Notes: generated by a model from the sequence alone, not told the origin. Positions 35,525 through 44,830 are shown, counted from the first letter of the stretch. The stretch: DNA of 64,000 bases from Pseudanabaena frigida (GCA_003242085.1 QBML01000002.1:62001-126000); one strand, 5' to 3'. Translations and numbers: made by a program.

Positions 35525-36853
35525 ATGTCGGTGACTTCTGCAAATACTAACGATGCGATCGCCCAGAATGACTTGGCATCTCCACCGAACTCGCAAGAAT
35601 TGGACTATAGCCAGACGATTCTCTATGCGGCAGCGATCGGTATCATTGGTGGCATTGTCGCAACAGCCTATTATTTCTTGCTAGAGAATTCAATGCATCT
35701 GGTATGGCATTCAATTCCAGACTTAATTGTTCCCTACTTTTCCGTCAACTTTCCCAAATCAAATTACATCTGGATTGTTTCTACCTTTGGAGGCTTTCTC
35801 GTTGGCATGACTCTGTACTTTATGGGTCTACCAGGAGAAGTCGCTTTTGTGGTCGAGAAGGTACACGATCCAGGCAGAATCGACATTAAGCAAACACCAG
35901 CAATGTTAGTAGCATCCTTATTTTCCATTGTTGCAGGAGGGAGTGCTGGGCCAGAAGCTCCGCTCGTACAGGTCAATGGCAGTATTGGCGGATGGCTAGC
36001 GAGTAAGCTTAATTTAAGTATTCGTACCACTCGTATTCTCACCTTTTGCGGCATGGCTGCGGCTCTGGGAGCTTTCTTTGGCGCACCATTAGGCGGCGCG
36101 TTATTTGCGCTTGAACTTCCCCATCGACGAGGACTGGAATACTATGAAGCACTGATTCCCGCTACACTTTCCGCAATTCTCAGTTTTGTGGTCTTTCGTC
36201 TCACCACAGGGCTATCAATTGGTGGGATGTATCACTTCACTTCGATTCCACCTCTAACGCTGATAAATTTAGCAGAAGGAGCAGCCCTTGGCGCTATGGG
36301 TGCAGCAGTCGCCGCTCTATTCGTACTGATTTTTCGGACTGTGGGATTGGTCACTCACTTTCTAGAGCATCACACTATTTTGTTAGCAACTTTAGGAGGA
36401 TTAGCGATCGGAGCGATCGCCTTAGTATTTCCGCAAACCTTGTTTTTCGGAGAGCGAGAAATCGAGACGATTATTGAAACAGGTTCAACTTTTGGCGTAA
36501 CCATGCTGCTATCGATCGGACTTGCCAAGATGTTAGCAATTAGCTGCACGTTGCATTCTGGCTTTCGCGGCGGCTTTATCTTTCCATTGTTTTATATTGG
36601 TGCGGCGGTTGGTTTGGCGATCGCCTTGGGTATTCCTCAAGTCCATCCGACCATTGGCATGGTGTGCATGATGGCAGCAGTCAATGTGGCGATCACCAAA
36701 ACTCCGATTAGTACTACGGTTATCCTAAGTGTTTTATCGGACACGGCAATGGTTCCCGTGATTGTGATTGCTAGCTTAACCAGTTTTTTGCTCACGCTAA
36801 ATCTCAACATGATCCAGACCCAGAGATCGCGCCCTGACGCTAAAGTTGATTGA
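35525..36853 (+). CDS. ClC family chloride channel/transporter
   Basis: A 442-aa ClC protein from the ATG at 35525, preceded by AGAGGAAA; a TTG at 35480 would add 15 residues. It has the usual repeated hydrophobic helices. The second anion-site motif reads GGSAGPEAPLVQ, and the third is RGGFIFPLFYIG. In the proton-coupled exchangers the residue just before GP is a gating Glu; here it is Ala. This may mean channel-like or uncoupled transport, although a Glu follows directly after the Pro. There are no CBS domains. Confidence 0.9.
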   Translation: MSVTSANTNDAIAQNDLASPPNSQELDYSQTILYAAAIGIIGGIVATAYYFLLENSMHLVWHSIPDLIVPYFSVNFPKSNYIWIVSTFGGFLVGMTLYFMGLPGEVAFVVEKVHDPGRIDIKQTPAMLVASLFSIVAGGSAGPEAPLVQVNGSIGGWLASKLNLSIRTTRILTFCGMAAALGAFFGAPLGGALFALELPHRRGLEYYEALIPATLSAILSFVVFRLTTGLSIGGMYHFTSIPPLTLINLAEGAALGAMGAAVAALFVLIFRTVGLVTHFLEHHTILLATLGGLAIGAIALVFPQTLFFGEREIETIIETGSTFGVTMLLSIGLAKMLAISCTLHSGFRGGFIFPLFYIGAAVGLAIALGIPQVHPTIGMVCMMAAVNVAITKTPISTTVILSVLSDTAMVPVIVIASLTSFLLTLNLNMIQTQRSRPDAKVD

Positions 36854-37078
36854 ATTAAGTCTATATCGTCAACATATTCAATCTGTTTAATGCATCACTG
36901 CTAAATCACTCCTGTCAGTAAAGACACAAACCTATATGGAACTGAGTATACTGTTGCTAATAAATTAAGCGATCGTTGTGTACATAAGCAAGATATTGTC
37001 TTGGTGTATCATGCGCCCTATGTCAGGGAGTATATAGAGTTTGCTATGAGCTAGAGCCTTCTCTATAGCGATCTTTGT

Positions 37079-38983
37079 TTAGATTTCCATTTCGGCAAAA
37101 TGTTCTTGCAATAGTCTATGAATAAAGCGATAGCGTCCACCAACACGCTGAAGAAAAAGTCTTTCTGTGCAATAGTTCAAAAAACCTGCATAGTTCCAAG
37201 GGATAGTTCCCTTACAAAATAGAATAGTTCGTAAAATGAAGTGTTGAATACAGGCAAATCCTCCAAATTTAAGTCCAACCATCAGCCCAAAGAAAAGACC
37301 ATAAACTAGACCTGCAATAATTCCAAAAGACATTTTATCAAGAATTTCACCAAATAACATTCCGCCACTTAAACCAATAGATAAGCCAGTTACTCCAAAA
37401 GTAAGAACGCAAAATAAGGAAGTAAAAAGCGCATTGTTAGCTGATTTCCAAATTCCTTGATTCGGAACGGTTTTAAAAGCTATTTCTACTCCATCCAATC
37501 CATCAATAACACTAGAAAATATTGCCATTAAACTTATAAAAAAACCTAGCATTAATATGATAGCAAACATCATTAATACTCCATGAATAGGACTATAACG
37601 TATCCAATAAACTATTCCCCCAATGATTCCAGCAAGTATAATAATTATCATCGAAGGAATAAACCAAGAAAGAAATGACTTTTTAGCTTTTGTGAAAGAC
37701 CAATCAAATATCTCGGCTAATTTAATTTCTAACATGCTTGCATATCCCAACAATACCCCTATAGAGAATGCCATAACAGAGCCTAAAATGTCACCAAAAA
37801 TTACCCTAATAGGCATTATAAAAAGTAGACACAAAATAAAACCAATAATAAATCTATAAATTATTTTTGACGTATTTAACAACCATGTAGACGGATGCAT
37901 TTTTTCAACTAAAAATTCTGTTTGTGATTCTTTTCCCATTTGTAAAGCTAGGAATTTTAACCAGTATTTTGTTTGTTTGTCCGATGGCAATTTGTAATTT
38001 CTATATGAGATATTTCCAAACCTCCTCCGAAACATTGCCTGAATGTAGGCATCTAGTAAAAGTTTTATAAGATTTTTTGTTGAATTTTGTTTGTGCCATT
38101 CATCCAAAGAAAGTTCACTATAGGAAAGAATTGTAATACTTAACAATAGAGGTGTTCTGACTAATTCCTGTAGTTCTGGGTTGCTTTGTAAAAGCTCCCA
38201 TAGCTCATTTCTATTAATATTAGCTAGATATGACTGAATCTGATTATCTGTCAGCGATTCGAGTAAGATTGCTCCATTTAAGTTTAGTTGAGTCTGATGA
38301 TTTGCATACTCTTCTTGACGACTACATATAACAATGAATAATGGACATAAATCATTATTTAACCAGAGGTTAATCGCATCTATACAAGACTCTTGAAACT
38401 CTGGTTTTACTTCGTCTAATCCATCTAGCATAGGCAATAGCCTTTTGTCTTCTAAGCATTTTCTAAAAATATCTTTGGAAATCTTGTATTTTGAGTTAAG
38501 TTCTTCTATTAACCACTCAGACATTGACTGACGTATATTTTTCCAACTAGATAGATTAATTATTACTGGAATCGGCTCAGCATAATCTTGCTCGGCTTTT
38601 TCAACAAGTGATTTTGCTAGATCTAGCATTGTTGTCGTTTTACCAGCACCTAAATTTCCTAAAATTAGCAGATGTCCTGAAATATCTGGTTTCTCAAATA
38701 TTTCGAGAATACTTGTATTTGGAGGAATAGTTACAGGAGCTTTTGCTCCAATTTTGATTTGTGCATCCCAAGGTCTTTCCACTTGCTCTGGTCGGGATTG
38801 CTTATCCAAGTTGACAAATATACGGTTATGTAGCGAATCTTCTAACCTACAGTTAACTTCTGAATTTACTGTTTTTAGGATTAATTGTTCACTTTGATTT
38901 TGGACAGATTGATTTTGGATCAGGACATTGCCATTTTCGATATTGATTTGATCGCGACCTCGGTTGTCATATTTCCGAGCCAT
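37079..38983 (-). CDS. NACHT-domain NTPase (NLR-like) with C-terminal membrane segments
   Basis: A 634-aa STAND ATPase. It begins with a short motif, YDNRGRDQINIEN (residues 5-17), which recurs at the end of the upstream neighbour. The NACHT domain follows: Walker A LGNLGAGKTTTMLDL (about 108-122), Walker B LLPMLDGLDEV (182-192) and a sensor-like VICSRQEEY. The second half has six or seven hydrophobic segments (FIIGFILCLLFIMPIRVIFG, SMIIIILAGIIGGIVYWI, LFCVLTFGVTGLSIGLSG and others). It ends with a conserved cyanobacterial block (LFLQRVGGRYRFIHRLLQEH). It starts two bases after the neighbour's stop, so they form an operon. It probably acts as the sensor of a cell-death or defence switch. Confidence 0.88.
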   Translation of the reverse strand: MARKYDNRGRDQINIENGNVLIQNQSVQNQSEQLILKTVNSEVNCRLEDSLHNRIFVNLDKQSRPEQVERPWDAQIKIGAKAPVTIPPNTSILEIFEKPDISGHLLILGNLGAGKTTTMLDLAKSLVEKAEQDYAEPIPVIINLSSWKNIRQSMSEWLIEELNSKYKISKDIFRKCLEDKRLLPMLDGLDEVKPEFQESCIDAINLWLNNDLCPLFIVICSRQEEYANHQTQLNLNGAILLESLTDNQIQSYLANINRNELWELLQSNPELQELVRTPLLLSITILSYSELSLDEWHKQNSTKNLIKLLLDAYIQAMFRRRFGNISYRNYKLPSDKQTKYWLKFLALQMGKESQTEFLVEKMHPSTWLLNTSKIIYRFIIGFILCLLFIMPIRVIFGDILGSVMAFSIGVLLGYASMLEIKLAEIFDWSFTKAKKSFLSWFIPSMIIIILAGIIGGIVYWIRYSPIHGVLMMFAIILMLGFFISLMAIFSSVIDGLDGVEIAFKTVPNQGIWKSANNALFTSLFCVLTFGVTGLSIGLSGGMLFGEILDKMSFGIIAGLVYGLFFGLMVGLKFGGFACIQHFILRTILFCKGTIPWNYAGFLNYCTERLFLQRVGGRYRFIHRLLQEHFAEMEI

Positions 38984-38985
38984 AG

Positions 38986-39393
38986 TTACGAGCCACCAAT
39001 TCTAGGATTACCTTGGATATTTTCAATGTTAATTTGATCGCGACCGTAATTGTTGTACTCACGGCTTGAGTTATTTTGATTCTGAATATTGATAATCTGT
39101 TTCGCAATTTGCCTTACTTCCGTAGCAAACACTTCATCCTCATCTAACTCAATATCAAGATATTTTGTCACCTTCTCTAAAGCTGTTGGACTTCCCTGCT
39201 CAACTTCAGCCAAAGCCTTCTCAACTCGTTCATTACCTTGAAATTTTGCCTTAATCTTGTCACGCAGATTTTTTACTAAATCGATCGCACCACCAACAGA
39301 TTTCTTGGCTAATTCGCCAGCGCTAGACTTAGCAAATTCTTGAAAAGCAATTTCAGCAATTTTCGCCGCCGCGATCGCAGATACAGGTTCCAT
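38986..39393 (-). CDS. Small helical Bell-like effector with C-terminal GRDQINIEN motif
   Basis: A 135-aa protein. The first 100 residues are alpha-helical and start with an Ala/Ile-rich amphipathic helix (PVSAIAAAKIAEIAFQEFAK), then AIDLVKNLRDKIKAKFQG and a charged region. This pattern resembles the Bell domains of bacterial NLR-associated effectors, the counterparts of fungal HeLo pore-formers. The C-terminus carries YNNYGRDQINIENIQG (113-128), 11 of 13 residues identical to the start of the NACHT protein encoded two bases downstream. In described systems such a motif pair forms amyloid to pass the signal from the NLR to the effector. Membrane activity is inference. Confidence 0.75.
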   Translation of the reverse strand: MEPVSAIAAAKIAEIAFQEFAKSSAGELAKKSVGGAIDLVKNLRDKIKAKFQGNERVEKALAEVEQGSPTALEKVTKYLDIELDEDEVFATEVRQIAKQIINIQNQNNSSREYNNYGRDQINIENIQGNPRIGGS

Positions 39394-39439
39394 AAAATTA
39401 CCCTTGGTTAAATTAGTGATGTGGTTGACACATCTTCAC

Positions 39440-39694
39440 TTAATTATTCAAACTAATACATCTGAGAGAGTTATTAGCATAGCGATAACAGGCTTGAATA
39501 TCTGCAAATGTAATATCTGGATAATTACGAAGAACCTCATCAATACTCCAACCTTGAGCCAAAAGATCGATGATAAATTCCACAGCAAGGCGAGTACCTT
39601 TGATTACGGGCTTGCCAACTAAAACATTAGGATTTAGCGTAATTCGATCTTGCCAGTCCATAGAAACATTTGATGTAGAGACTACTGACTGCAT
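39440..39694 (-). CDS. DUF433 family protein (orphan antitoxin-like)
   Basis: An 84-aa DUF433 protein. The family core is DRITLNPNVLVGKPVIKGTR, then FIIDLLAQGWSIDEVLRNYP and TFADIQACYRYA. The family start is usually MxWQDRI, so the Met at 39661 (73 aa) may be the real start. DUF433 genes normally precede a PIN-like DUF5615 toxin gene; here the downstream 46 bp lead straight to the small Bell-like gene's start, so the partner is missing. The C-terminal residues NNSLRCISLNN differ from typical family ends. Confidence 0.8.
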   Translation of the reverse strand: MQSVVSTSNVSMDWQDRITLNPNVLVGKPVIKGTRLAVEFIIDLLAQGWSIDEVLRNYPDITFADIQACYRYANNSLRCISLNN

Positions 39695-39817
39695 TTTACA
39701 TCTTATAGACTTTTTCCTCAGCTCTTTTGCCTAGAAAATCTACTGATGGGGGAGTGCTTCAATAACTCCTCTGCCACTAAACTCCTTTAGTGCCTTTTTA
39801 TCATTTCCAAAATCTAT

Positions 39818-42064
39818 ATGAATTTTTTCATTCCTTTGGTGCATCCACTCTTGGCTACTGCATCGGGGCAGGGAATTATCAAACCGCTAGGTCACCACGA
39901 ACTGCTGTTGTTATTGCTGCAATTAGCATTGCTACTGTTGGTGTCGCGTGGGTTGGGTGAGCTAATGCGGCGGATCGATCTGCCGCCAGTTGTCGGTGAG
40001 CTATTGGCTGGAGTTTTGCTAGGACCATCCTTATTTGGCTTAATTCTTCCCGATCTGCAAGCCCATATCTTTCCTAAAAGCCAAACTCAGTCCGATCTAT
40101 TGTCAGTTGTCTCTTGGTTAGGGGTTTTGTTTCTGCTGATTGTAACTGGGATTGAAACAGACTTAAACTTAATTGTACGGAAGGGAAAAACAGCACTCCT
40201 GATCTCGTTAGGCGGTATTGTCGTACCCTTTATAACTGGTTTTGGATTAGGCTGGTTGATTCCAGAGGATTTTTTGGCAAATCCATCTCAGCGTCTTGTC
40301 TTCTGCCTCTTTATTGCCACAGCCATGAGCATTTCGGCGGTTCCTGTTATTGCAAAGGTGTTGATGGATCTGAAATTAATTCGGCGGGATATTGGTCAGG
40401 TGACTCTGGCTGCGGGGATGACCGATGACACGATTGGGTGGATTCTACTCTCGGTTGTTTCTGGTTTGGCAACCAGTGGACAGTTTAACTTCTATACGGT
40501 CATCAGTGCCGTAAGTGGAGCCATCATCTTTTTAGGATTGGCACTGACGGTAGGACGAACGATTGTTGACAAGATTTTACGCTGGGTTGATGACACGATT
40601 GGGGGATCGACGGCGGCGTTGTCCACTGTGCTAATCCTGTCGCTAGCAGCCGCTGCTCTGACCCACAGTTTAGGTATAGAAGCTGCCCTAGGAGCATTTG
40701 TAATGGGGATTTTGGCGGGGCAATCTCGTCGCTTTAGCCGTGAAGCTGGTCATACGCTGGAAATGATGACAGCAGGCTTTTTGGCACCTATCTTCTTCGC
40801 TTCGGCTGGTCTCAAGGTAAATTTGCTGCAACTATTGGAGCCTCAGACCTTCATTATCGGAATGATTGTTTTAGCGGTCGCCTGTTTTGGCAAGTTTGTG
40901 GGAGCTTACTTAGGTTCTCGTGTTGGTGGGTTAAGCCATTGGGAAGCTTTGGCGATGGGATCGGGCATGAATGCGAGGGGGGCAATGGAAATCATTGTTG
41001 CGACCATTGGTTTGTCTTTGGGGGTTTTAAGCCAACAAATGTATTCCATCATTGTCATGGTGGCGATCGTCACTTCGCTGATGGCTCCACCATTGCTACG
41101 TTGGACACTTTCTAAAGTTGTGATTGGTGAAGAAGAAGCACAACGGTTGCAACAGGAAGAACACGCGAGCCGTAGCTTTATTAAAAATATCCGACGGGTG
41201 CTGATCCCCACTAGAGGTGGAGCCAATGTGCAATTAGCGGCTCAGTTGGTAGGTTACTTAGCGCAGCAGAACGATCTGGAAATTACGGCATTCTATGCCA
41301 CCAGTGATAAAAAACCTAATCGCAAGAATCCATCGGCTGCATCGATCAAAGAAACCGCCTTTGAAGAAGCATTTACCGCGATCGCAGAAACGCTACAGTT
41401 ACCTGCCAATGAAACCTTGCAAACTAAAGTAGAAAGTGGAAGCAGCAAAGTAGACGCGATTCTTAAAGAAGCTAGCAAGGGATATGACTTGATTGTGATG
41501 GGAGCGAGCGAGCAGCGGACGCGGCAGTCACTGTTTAATTTGCTGGTCGATCGGGTTATTCAAGAATCACCCTGTGCCACTTTAGTGGTGAAATCGAGTC
41601 TGTCAGAACGTCAGGGTGACTTTCAGGTAATTGATGCTCATCCAATTCGGCATATCTTAGTTCCCACCGAAGGCTCAGAATACAGCAAAAATGCTGTCGA
41701 AGTTGCCAGCACGATCGCTGCTCAAACAGGAGCCTTAGTCACCTTGATTCACGTCATCAGTCTGCCTTACAGTGGATATGCCCTTTACGATCAGCAGACT
41801 CTTGCTCCAGCCAGAGAAATGGCACAACAGATTATCGAACATCAAACTGAAGTTGGAAGACTTTTAGGTGCAACTGTGCAAGATCGAATTTTGGAAGGGA
41901 GCAGTCCCGAAAAAACCATTCTCAAATTTGCCCGAACTGAGCAGGTTGATCTAATTGTGTTAGGAAGTTCTGTCCGCCTTGCAACTGGAAGGGTGTTCTT
42001 TGGTCATCGAGTTGATGCAATTCTAAATCGCGCAACCTGCCCAGTTGCAGTAGTGAGTGCTTAG
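39818..42064 (+). CDS. CPA2-type cation:proton antiporter with two USP-like domains
   Basis: A 748-aa protein. The first 420 residues are a CPA2 (KefB/NapA-like) Na+ or K+/H+ exchanger with about 12 helices, including GELLAGVLLGPSLFGLILPD, VTGIETDLNLIVRKGKTALL and AALGAFVMGILAGQSRRFSR. The C-terminal half has two universal-stress-protein folds, one around residues 455-590 (RRVLIPTRGGANVQLAAQLV, then YDLIVMGASEQRTRQSLFN) and one around 610-748 (RHILVPTEGSEYSKNAVEVA, then DLIVLGSSVRLATGRVFFGH). The USP parts may bind nucleotide and regulate ion exchange. It is transcribed alone. Confidence 0.9.
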   Translation: MNFFIPLVHPLLATASGQGIIKPLGHHELLLLLLQLALLLLVSRGLGELMRRIDLPPVVGELLAGVLLGPSLFGLILPDLQAHIFPKSQTQSDLLSVVSWLGVLFLLIVTGIETDLNLIVRKGKTALLISLGGIVVPFITGFGLGWLIPEDFLANPSQRLVFCLFIATAMSISAVPVIAKVLMDLKLIRRDIGQVTLAAGMTDDTIGWILLSVVSGLATSGQFNFYTVISAVSGAIIFLGLALTVGRTIVDKILRWVDDTIGGSTAALSTVLILSLAAAALTHSLGIEAALGAFVMGILAGQSRRFSREAGHTLEMMTAGFLAPIFFASAGLKVNLLQLLEPQTFIIGMIVLAVACFGKFVGAYLGSRVGGLSHWEALAMGSGMNARGAMEIIVATIGLSLGVLSQQMYSIIVMVAIVTSLMAPPLLRWTLSKVVIGEEEAQRLQQEEHASRSFIKNIRRVLIPTRGGANVQLAAQLVGYLAQQNDLEITAFYATSDKKPNRKNPSAASIKETAFEEAFTAIAETLQLPANETLQTKVESGSSKVDAILKEASKGYDLIVMGASEQRTRQSLFNLLVDRVIQESPCATLVVKSSLSERQGDFQVIDAHPIRHILVPTEGSEYSKNAVEVASTIAAQTGALVTLIHVISLPYSGYALYDQQTLAPAREMAQQIIEHQTEVGRLLGATVQDRILEGSSPEKTILKFARTEQVDLIVLGSSVRLATGRVFFGHRVDAILNRATCPVAVVSA

Positions 42065-42093
42065 AATGTTTTTCAATACACTACATGATAAGT

Positions 42094-44130
42094 TCACAAG
42101 CTTGTGGTACTAACCTCAATAAATGGTAGTAAGACTCCATTTTGGAGTTGTCCATTCGTGCTGAGTTCACTATGACAGAGATATAGGCGATCGCTTGTGC
42201 GATCGAGCAAGTCTCTAAGCAACTTCTGTAGGCGTTGCATATCTGCATTACCCTGATCTTCAATTGACCATAGTTCGCCATTCCACCCTTTGAGAAAAAG
42301 CGGTGCTCCAAACAATGAAGCTGCGCCACCCTGTAACCACAAATCAGAACTAGCATCGAGCCAAAATTGCCAACGATGAGAAAGTCTTGCCATCCGATAT
42401 TGGAAGATGGTCGCAAGGATAACGCTATCTTCGGGAGCATTGGGAGAATAGGGATTAGCTGTAACTGTCCCCTGACGAATCAGTTGAATAAAATTTTCAA
42501 GGATAACTGCATCTTCGAGATCGAGGCGATATCCAAGCTGCCAATAGTATTGGGCAGTTTCGATCAATGATTGCAATGTGGCAGTATGTTCGTAACTCAG
42601 TTTGCGAGGTTTTAAAAAAACTTGAATGGCACGATCGATAAATAATAGTGGCGCGTCTTTAGGTGATTGCTGTTCTACCCATTGTCGCAATTGTTCGTAG
42701 GCTTGTGTAGCTTCATAGCCAAGGCGATTCCATTGGTTATAGGTTTCCGACGCTAGTAGTTGGGGATGCTCTAGATCTGGTGCAAAGCAATAGTCAGCTA
42801 GCATTCCCGCCCGTACGGGATCGATCGCTTCAGTCAAAACGACAAGCATTTCAGCAATACGATCGCGGCTAACTAGTTTGCCAAGATTGGGATAAACCAG
42901 AGTAATTAGAGTTAGTAACGATCGCACTTGAGCAGAGTAGGATAGCGGACGCTGATCGTTGAGAGGACTGACATTTATTTCTTTTTTGCGGAGAATTTCG
43001 GCGATCGCATAGTTGGCAATATTGTCTAATCCAGGAGCAATAATGGCGATTTCACTGGCTTTAGCTGCACCTGAAGCGATCGCTTCCGCAATGGTTTTCG
43101 TCACATTGCGAAATAACTTCGCACGAGAAACTGACTCAATGGAATATACGGTTGCATAAGGCTCAACAAACCTCAAACTCGGCTCGCTGACGATTTCAAT
43201 CACTGATTCTGATATTTCAGAACCTAAGGTGTTATTTGTACGGGGTAATTTTTCGATTTCACATCCAGATTTAAGTTCTTGCCAATATTCAGGATCGGCT
43301 CCTAGTCCCAATCTAGCTGAGCCATCAGGATTAAAGGTAAACATTCCTTGAGCGCCATTCTCTAACAGAAATTTACAGAGAGCGCAGGCGATCGCAGGCA
43401 TCTCATCGGCGCGATCGACAATAATATATTTGAACCTTTGCTTGAGTTTGCGCTGATAGTGGAGATTAGGAAGTAGATGTTGACAGAATAGATCGGTGAT
43501 AATTCCATAGGTGAGTAAACCGCGCTCCCAACAATAGGCTCGCCATTCCTGCAAAGCCTCGCCGACTTCTTGCCATTGTTCTATTTCTGAGGTTACATCT
43601 CCAGTTTCCGAAGGTAATTCAACCGCATTAGTTTCCATGCCAGCCTTTAGAATCACAGGAATCTCGGTGATATCTCGACCGCCATAAGCCGCTAACAAGA
43701 ATAGATCTAGCAATCTTCGGACAAGGCGATCGCGTCCGACTCCTTCCATCCTGAGAGTTTCAGTTTCAATTCGATCTTTCCATACTTGATTTGCTAGCTC
43801 TTGCTCATTCTCTACCCGCAACAACAAAGGGAACTGAGCTTTTAAATTTAGATTTTTTACGATTAATGTCCAGAACAAACGAATCTCATCGCGAAAGAAG
43901 CTTAAGGGTGTAACTGCCGTGACAGGATACTGCCCATGAGTTGCTAACATCAGGCGATCGCTAAGTTGACGACGTTGTTCCGAATCGACGGCTAAAACTA
44001 AAACCTTTTGGGAAGCAGCTTGAGGATTAGATTGGTGAGCAAAGTCAGACTCTGTCCAACTACAAAACTGCCGAACTACTCGATCGGTCTTGCCACTGTG
44101 ACTACTGCCCTCAATCCACAAATTTGCCAT
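42094..44130 (-). CDS. UvrD/RecB-like P-loop protein, cyanobacterial family
   Basis: A 678-aa protein from the ATG at 44130 (MANLWIEGSSHSGKTDRVV); an upstream in-frame start at 44163 lies inside a palindrome and is unlikely. The Walker A is EGSSHSGKTDRVVRQ and the Walker B-like strand is FKYIIVDRADEMPAIACALC. The rest resembles a degenerate superfamily-1 helicase fold (ALCKFLLENGAQGMFTFNPD; SLLTLITLVYPNLGKLVSRD). I do not see the full set of SF1 motifs, so helicase activity is uncertain. It could act in recombination repair. It diverges from the flavoprotein gene across a large inverted repeat. Confidence 0.7.
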   Translation of the reverse strand: MANLWIEGSSHSGKTDRVVRQFCSWTESDFAHQSNPQAASQKVLVLAVDSEQRRQLSDRLMLATHGQYPVTAVTPLSFFRDEIRLFWTLIVKNLNLKAQFPLLLRVENEQELANQVWKDRIETETLRMEGVGRDRLVRRLLDLFLLAAYGGRDITEIPVILKAGMETNAVELPSETGDVTSEIEQWQEVGEALQEWRAYCWERGLLTYGIITDLFCQHLLPNLHYQRKLKQRFKYIIVDRADEMPAIACALCKFLLENGAQGMFTFNPDGSARLGLGADPEYWQELKSGCEIEKLPRTNNTLGSEISESVIEIVSEPSLRFVEPYATVYSIESVSRAKLFRNVTKTIAEAIASGAAKASEIAIIAPGLDNIANYAIAEILRKKEINVSPLNDQRPLSYSAQVRSLLTLITLVYPNLGKLVSRDRIAEMLVVLTEAIDPVRAGMLADYCFAPDLEHPQLLASETYNQWNRLGYEATQAYEQLRQWVEQQSPKDAPLLFIDRAIQVFLKPRKLSYEHTATLQSLIETAQYYWQLGYRLDLEDAVILENFIQLIRQGTVTANPYSPNAPEDSVILATIFQYRMARLSHRWQFWLDASSDLWLQGGAASLFGAPLFLKGWNGELWSIEDQGNADMQRLQKLLRDLLDRTSDRLYLCHSELSTNGQLQNGVLLPFIEVSTTSL

Positions 44131-44135
44131 GACAC

Positions 44136-44180
44136 CACATAGAATAGAAATCGTGCAATGCACGGTTTCTATTCTATGTG
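44136..44180. repeat. 21-bp inverted repeat between divergent genes
   Basis: CACATAGAATAGAAATCGTGC (44136-44156) pairs with 44160-44180 with one mismatch in 21, loop AAT. It fills nearly the whole gap between the helicase-like gene (start 44130) and the flavoprotein gene (start 44187). It could be a shared operator, a cruciform or a hairpin in both 5' leaders. There is no room for a normal promoter on either side outside the palindrome and coding sequence. Confidence 0.8.
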
Positions 44181-44186
44181 TTTTTT

Positions 44187-44762
44187 ATGTGGCGATCGCA
44201 TCTAGCTCGGAGTTTACATCAACATCGCAATCAGCCTGAATCGCGTTTTTTACAACTAGCGACAATTGATTTAGATCAACGCCCACGCAATCGCACATTA
44301 GTATTTCGCGGATTTTTAGAAAATAGCGATCGCTTTAAAGATTGTCTAAAAATTGTTACCGATTACCGCAGCCAAAAAGTTGCTCAAATTGCTAACAATC
44401 CTTGGGCAGAAGTAAATTGGTATTTCACGAAAACGCGATCGCAGTTTCGGATTTTTGGTAAGCTCATCTTAATTGATCAAGAATGCCCAGACTTAGAACT
44501 GCAATCTGCGCGAAAATTAGCATGGCAATCTCTTTCAGAACCTGCCAGAATCCAGTTTGCATGGGCACATCCGCGAGAACCACGAGTTGATTTCTCAGAA
44601 GTAACTCCACCAGATCCGCACGAACCTATTTCCTCTTTCTGTTTACTATTACTAGAACCTATTGAAGTCGATCGCCTCGAATTGCGCGGCACGCCCCAAA
44701 ACCGATGGCTATATCTACAAGATCGGCAAGGAAATTGGACAGAACAAGAAGTAAATCCTTAG
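44187..44762 (+). CDS. FMN-binding pyridoxamine 5'-phosphate oxidase-like protein (Npun_F5749/Alr4036 type)
   Basis: A 191-aa flavoprotein. I chose the ATG at 44187 (MWRSHLARSLHQHRNQPESR). Recognised segments are RFLQLATIDLDQRPRNRTLV, the SQKVAQIANNPWAEVNWYFT block and FRIFGKLILI, which belong to the cyanobacterial PPOX family. The C-terminus (RLELRGTPQNRWLYLQDRQG) lies in the usual substrate region. Cyanobacterial members are not proven pyridoxamine oxidases and may reduce other substrates. The downstream gene is convergent. Confidence 0.85.
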   Translation: MWRSHLARSLHQHRNQPESRFLQLATIDLDQRPRNRTLVFRGFLENSDRFKDCLKIVTDYRSQKVAQIANNPWAEVNWYFTKTRSQFRIFGKLILIDQECPDLELQSARKLAWQSLSEPARIQFAWAHPREPRVDFSEVTPPDPHEPISSFCLLLLEPIEVDRLELRGTPQNRWLYLQDRQGNWTEQEVNP

Positions 44763-44830
44763 TAGTATCGCGATTTTTATTTCGCCGTGGGCAAAATAAA
44801 AATCGCAAAACCTTCCTAAAATCCCCATCG

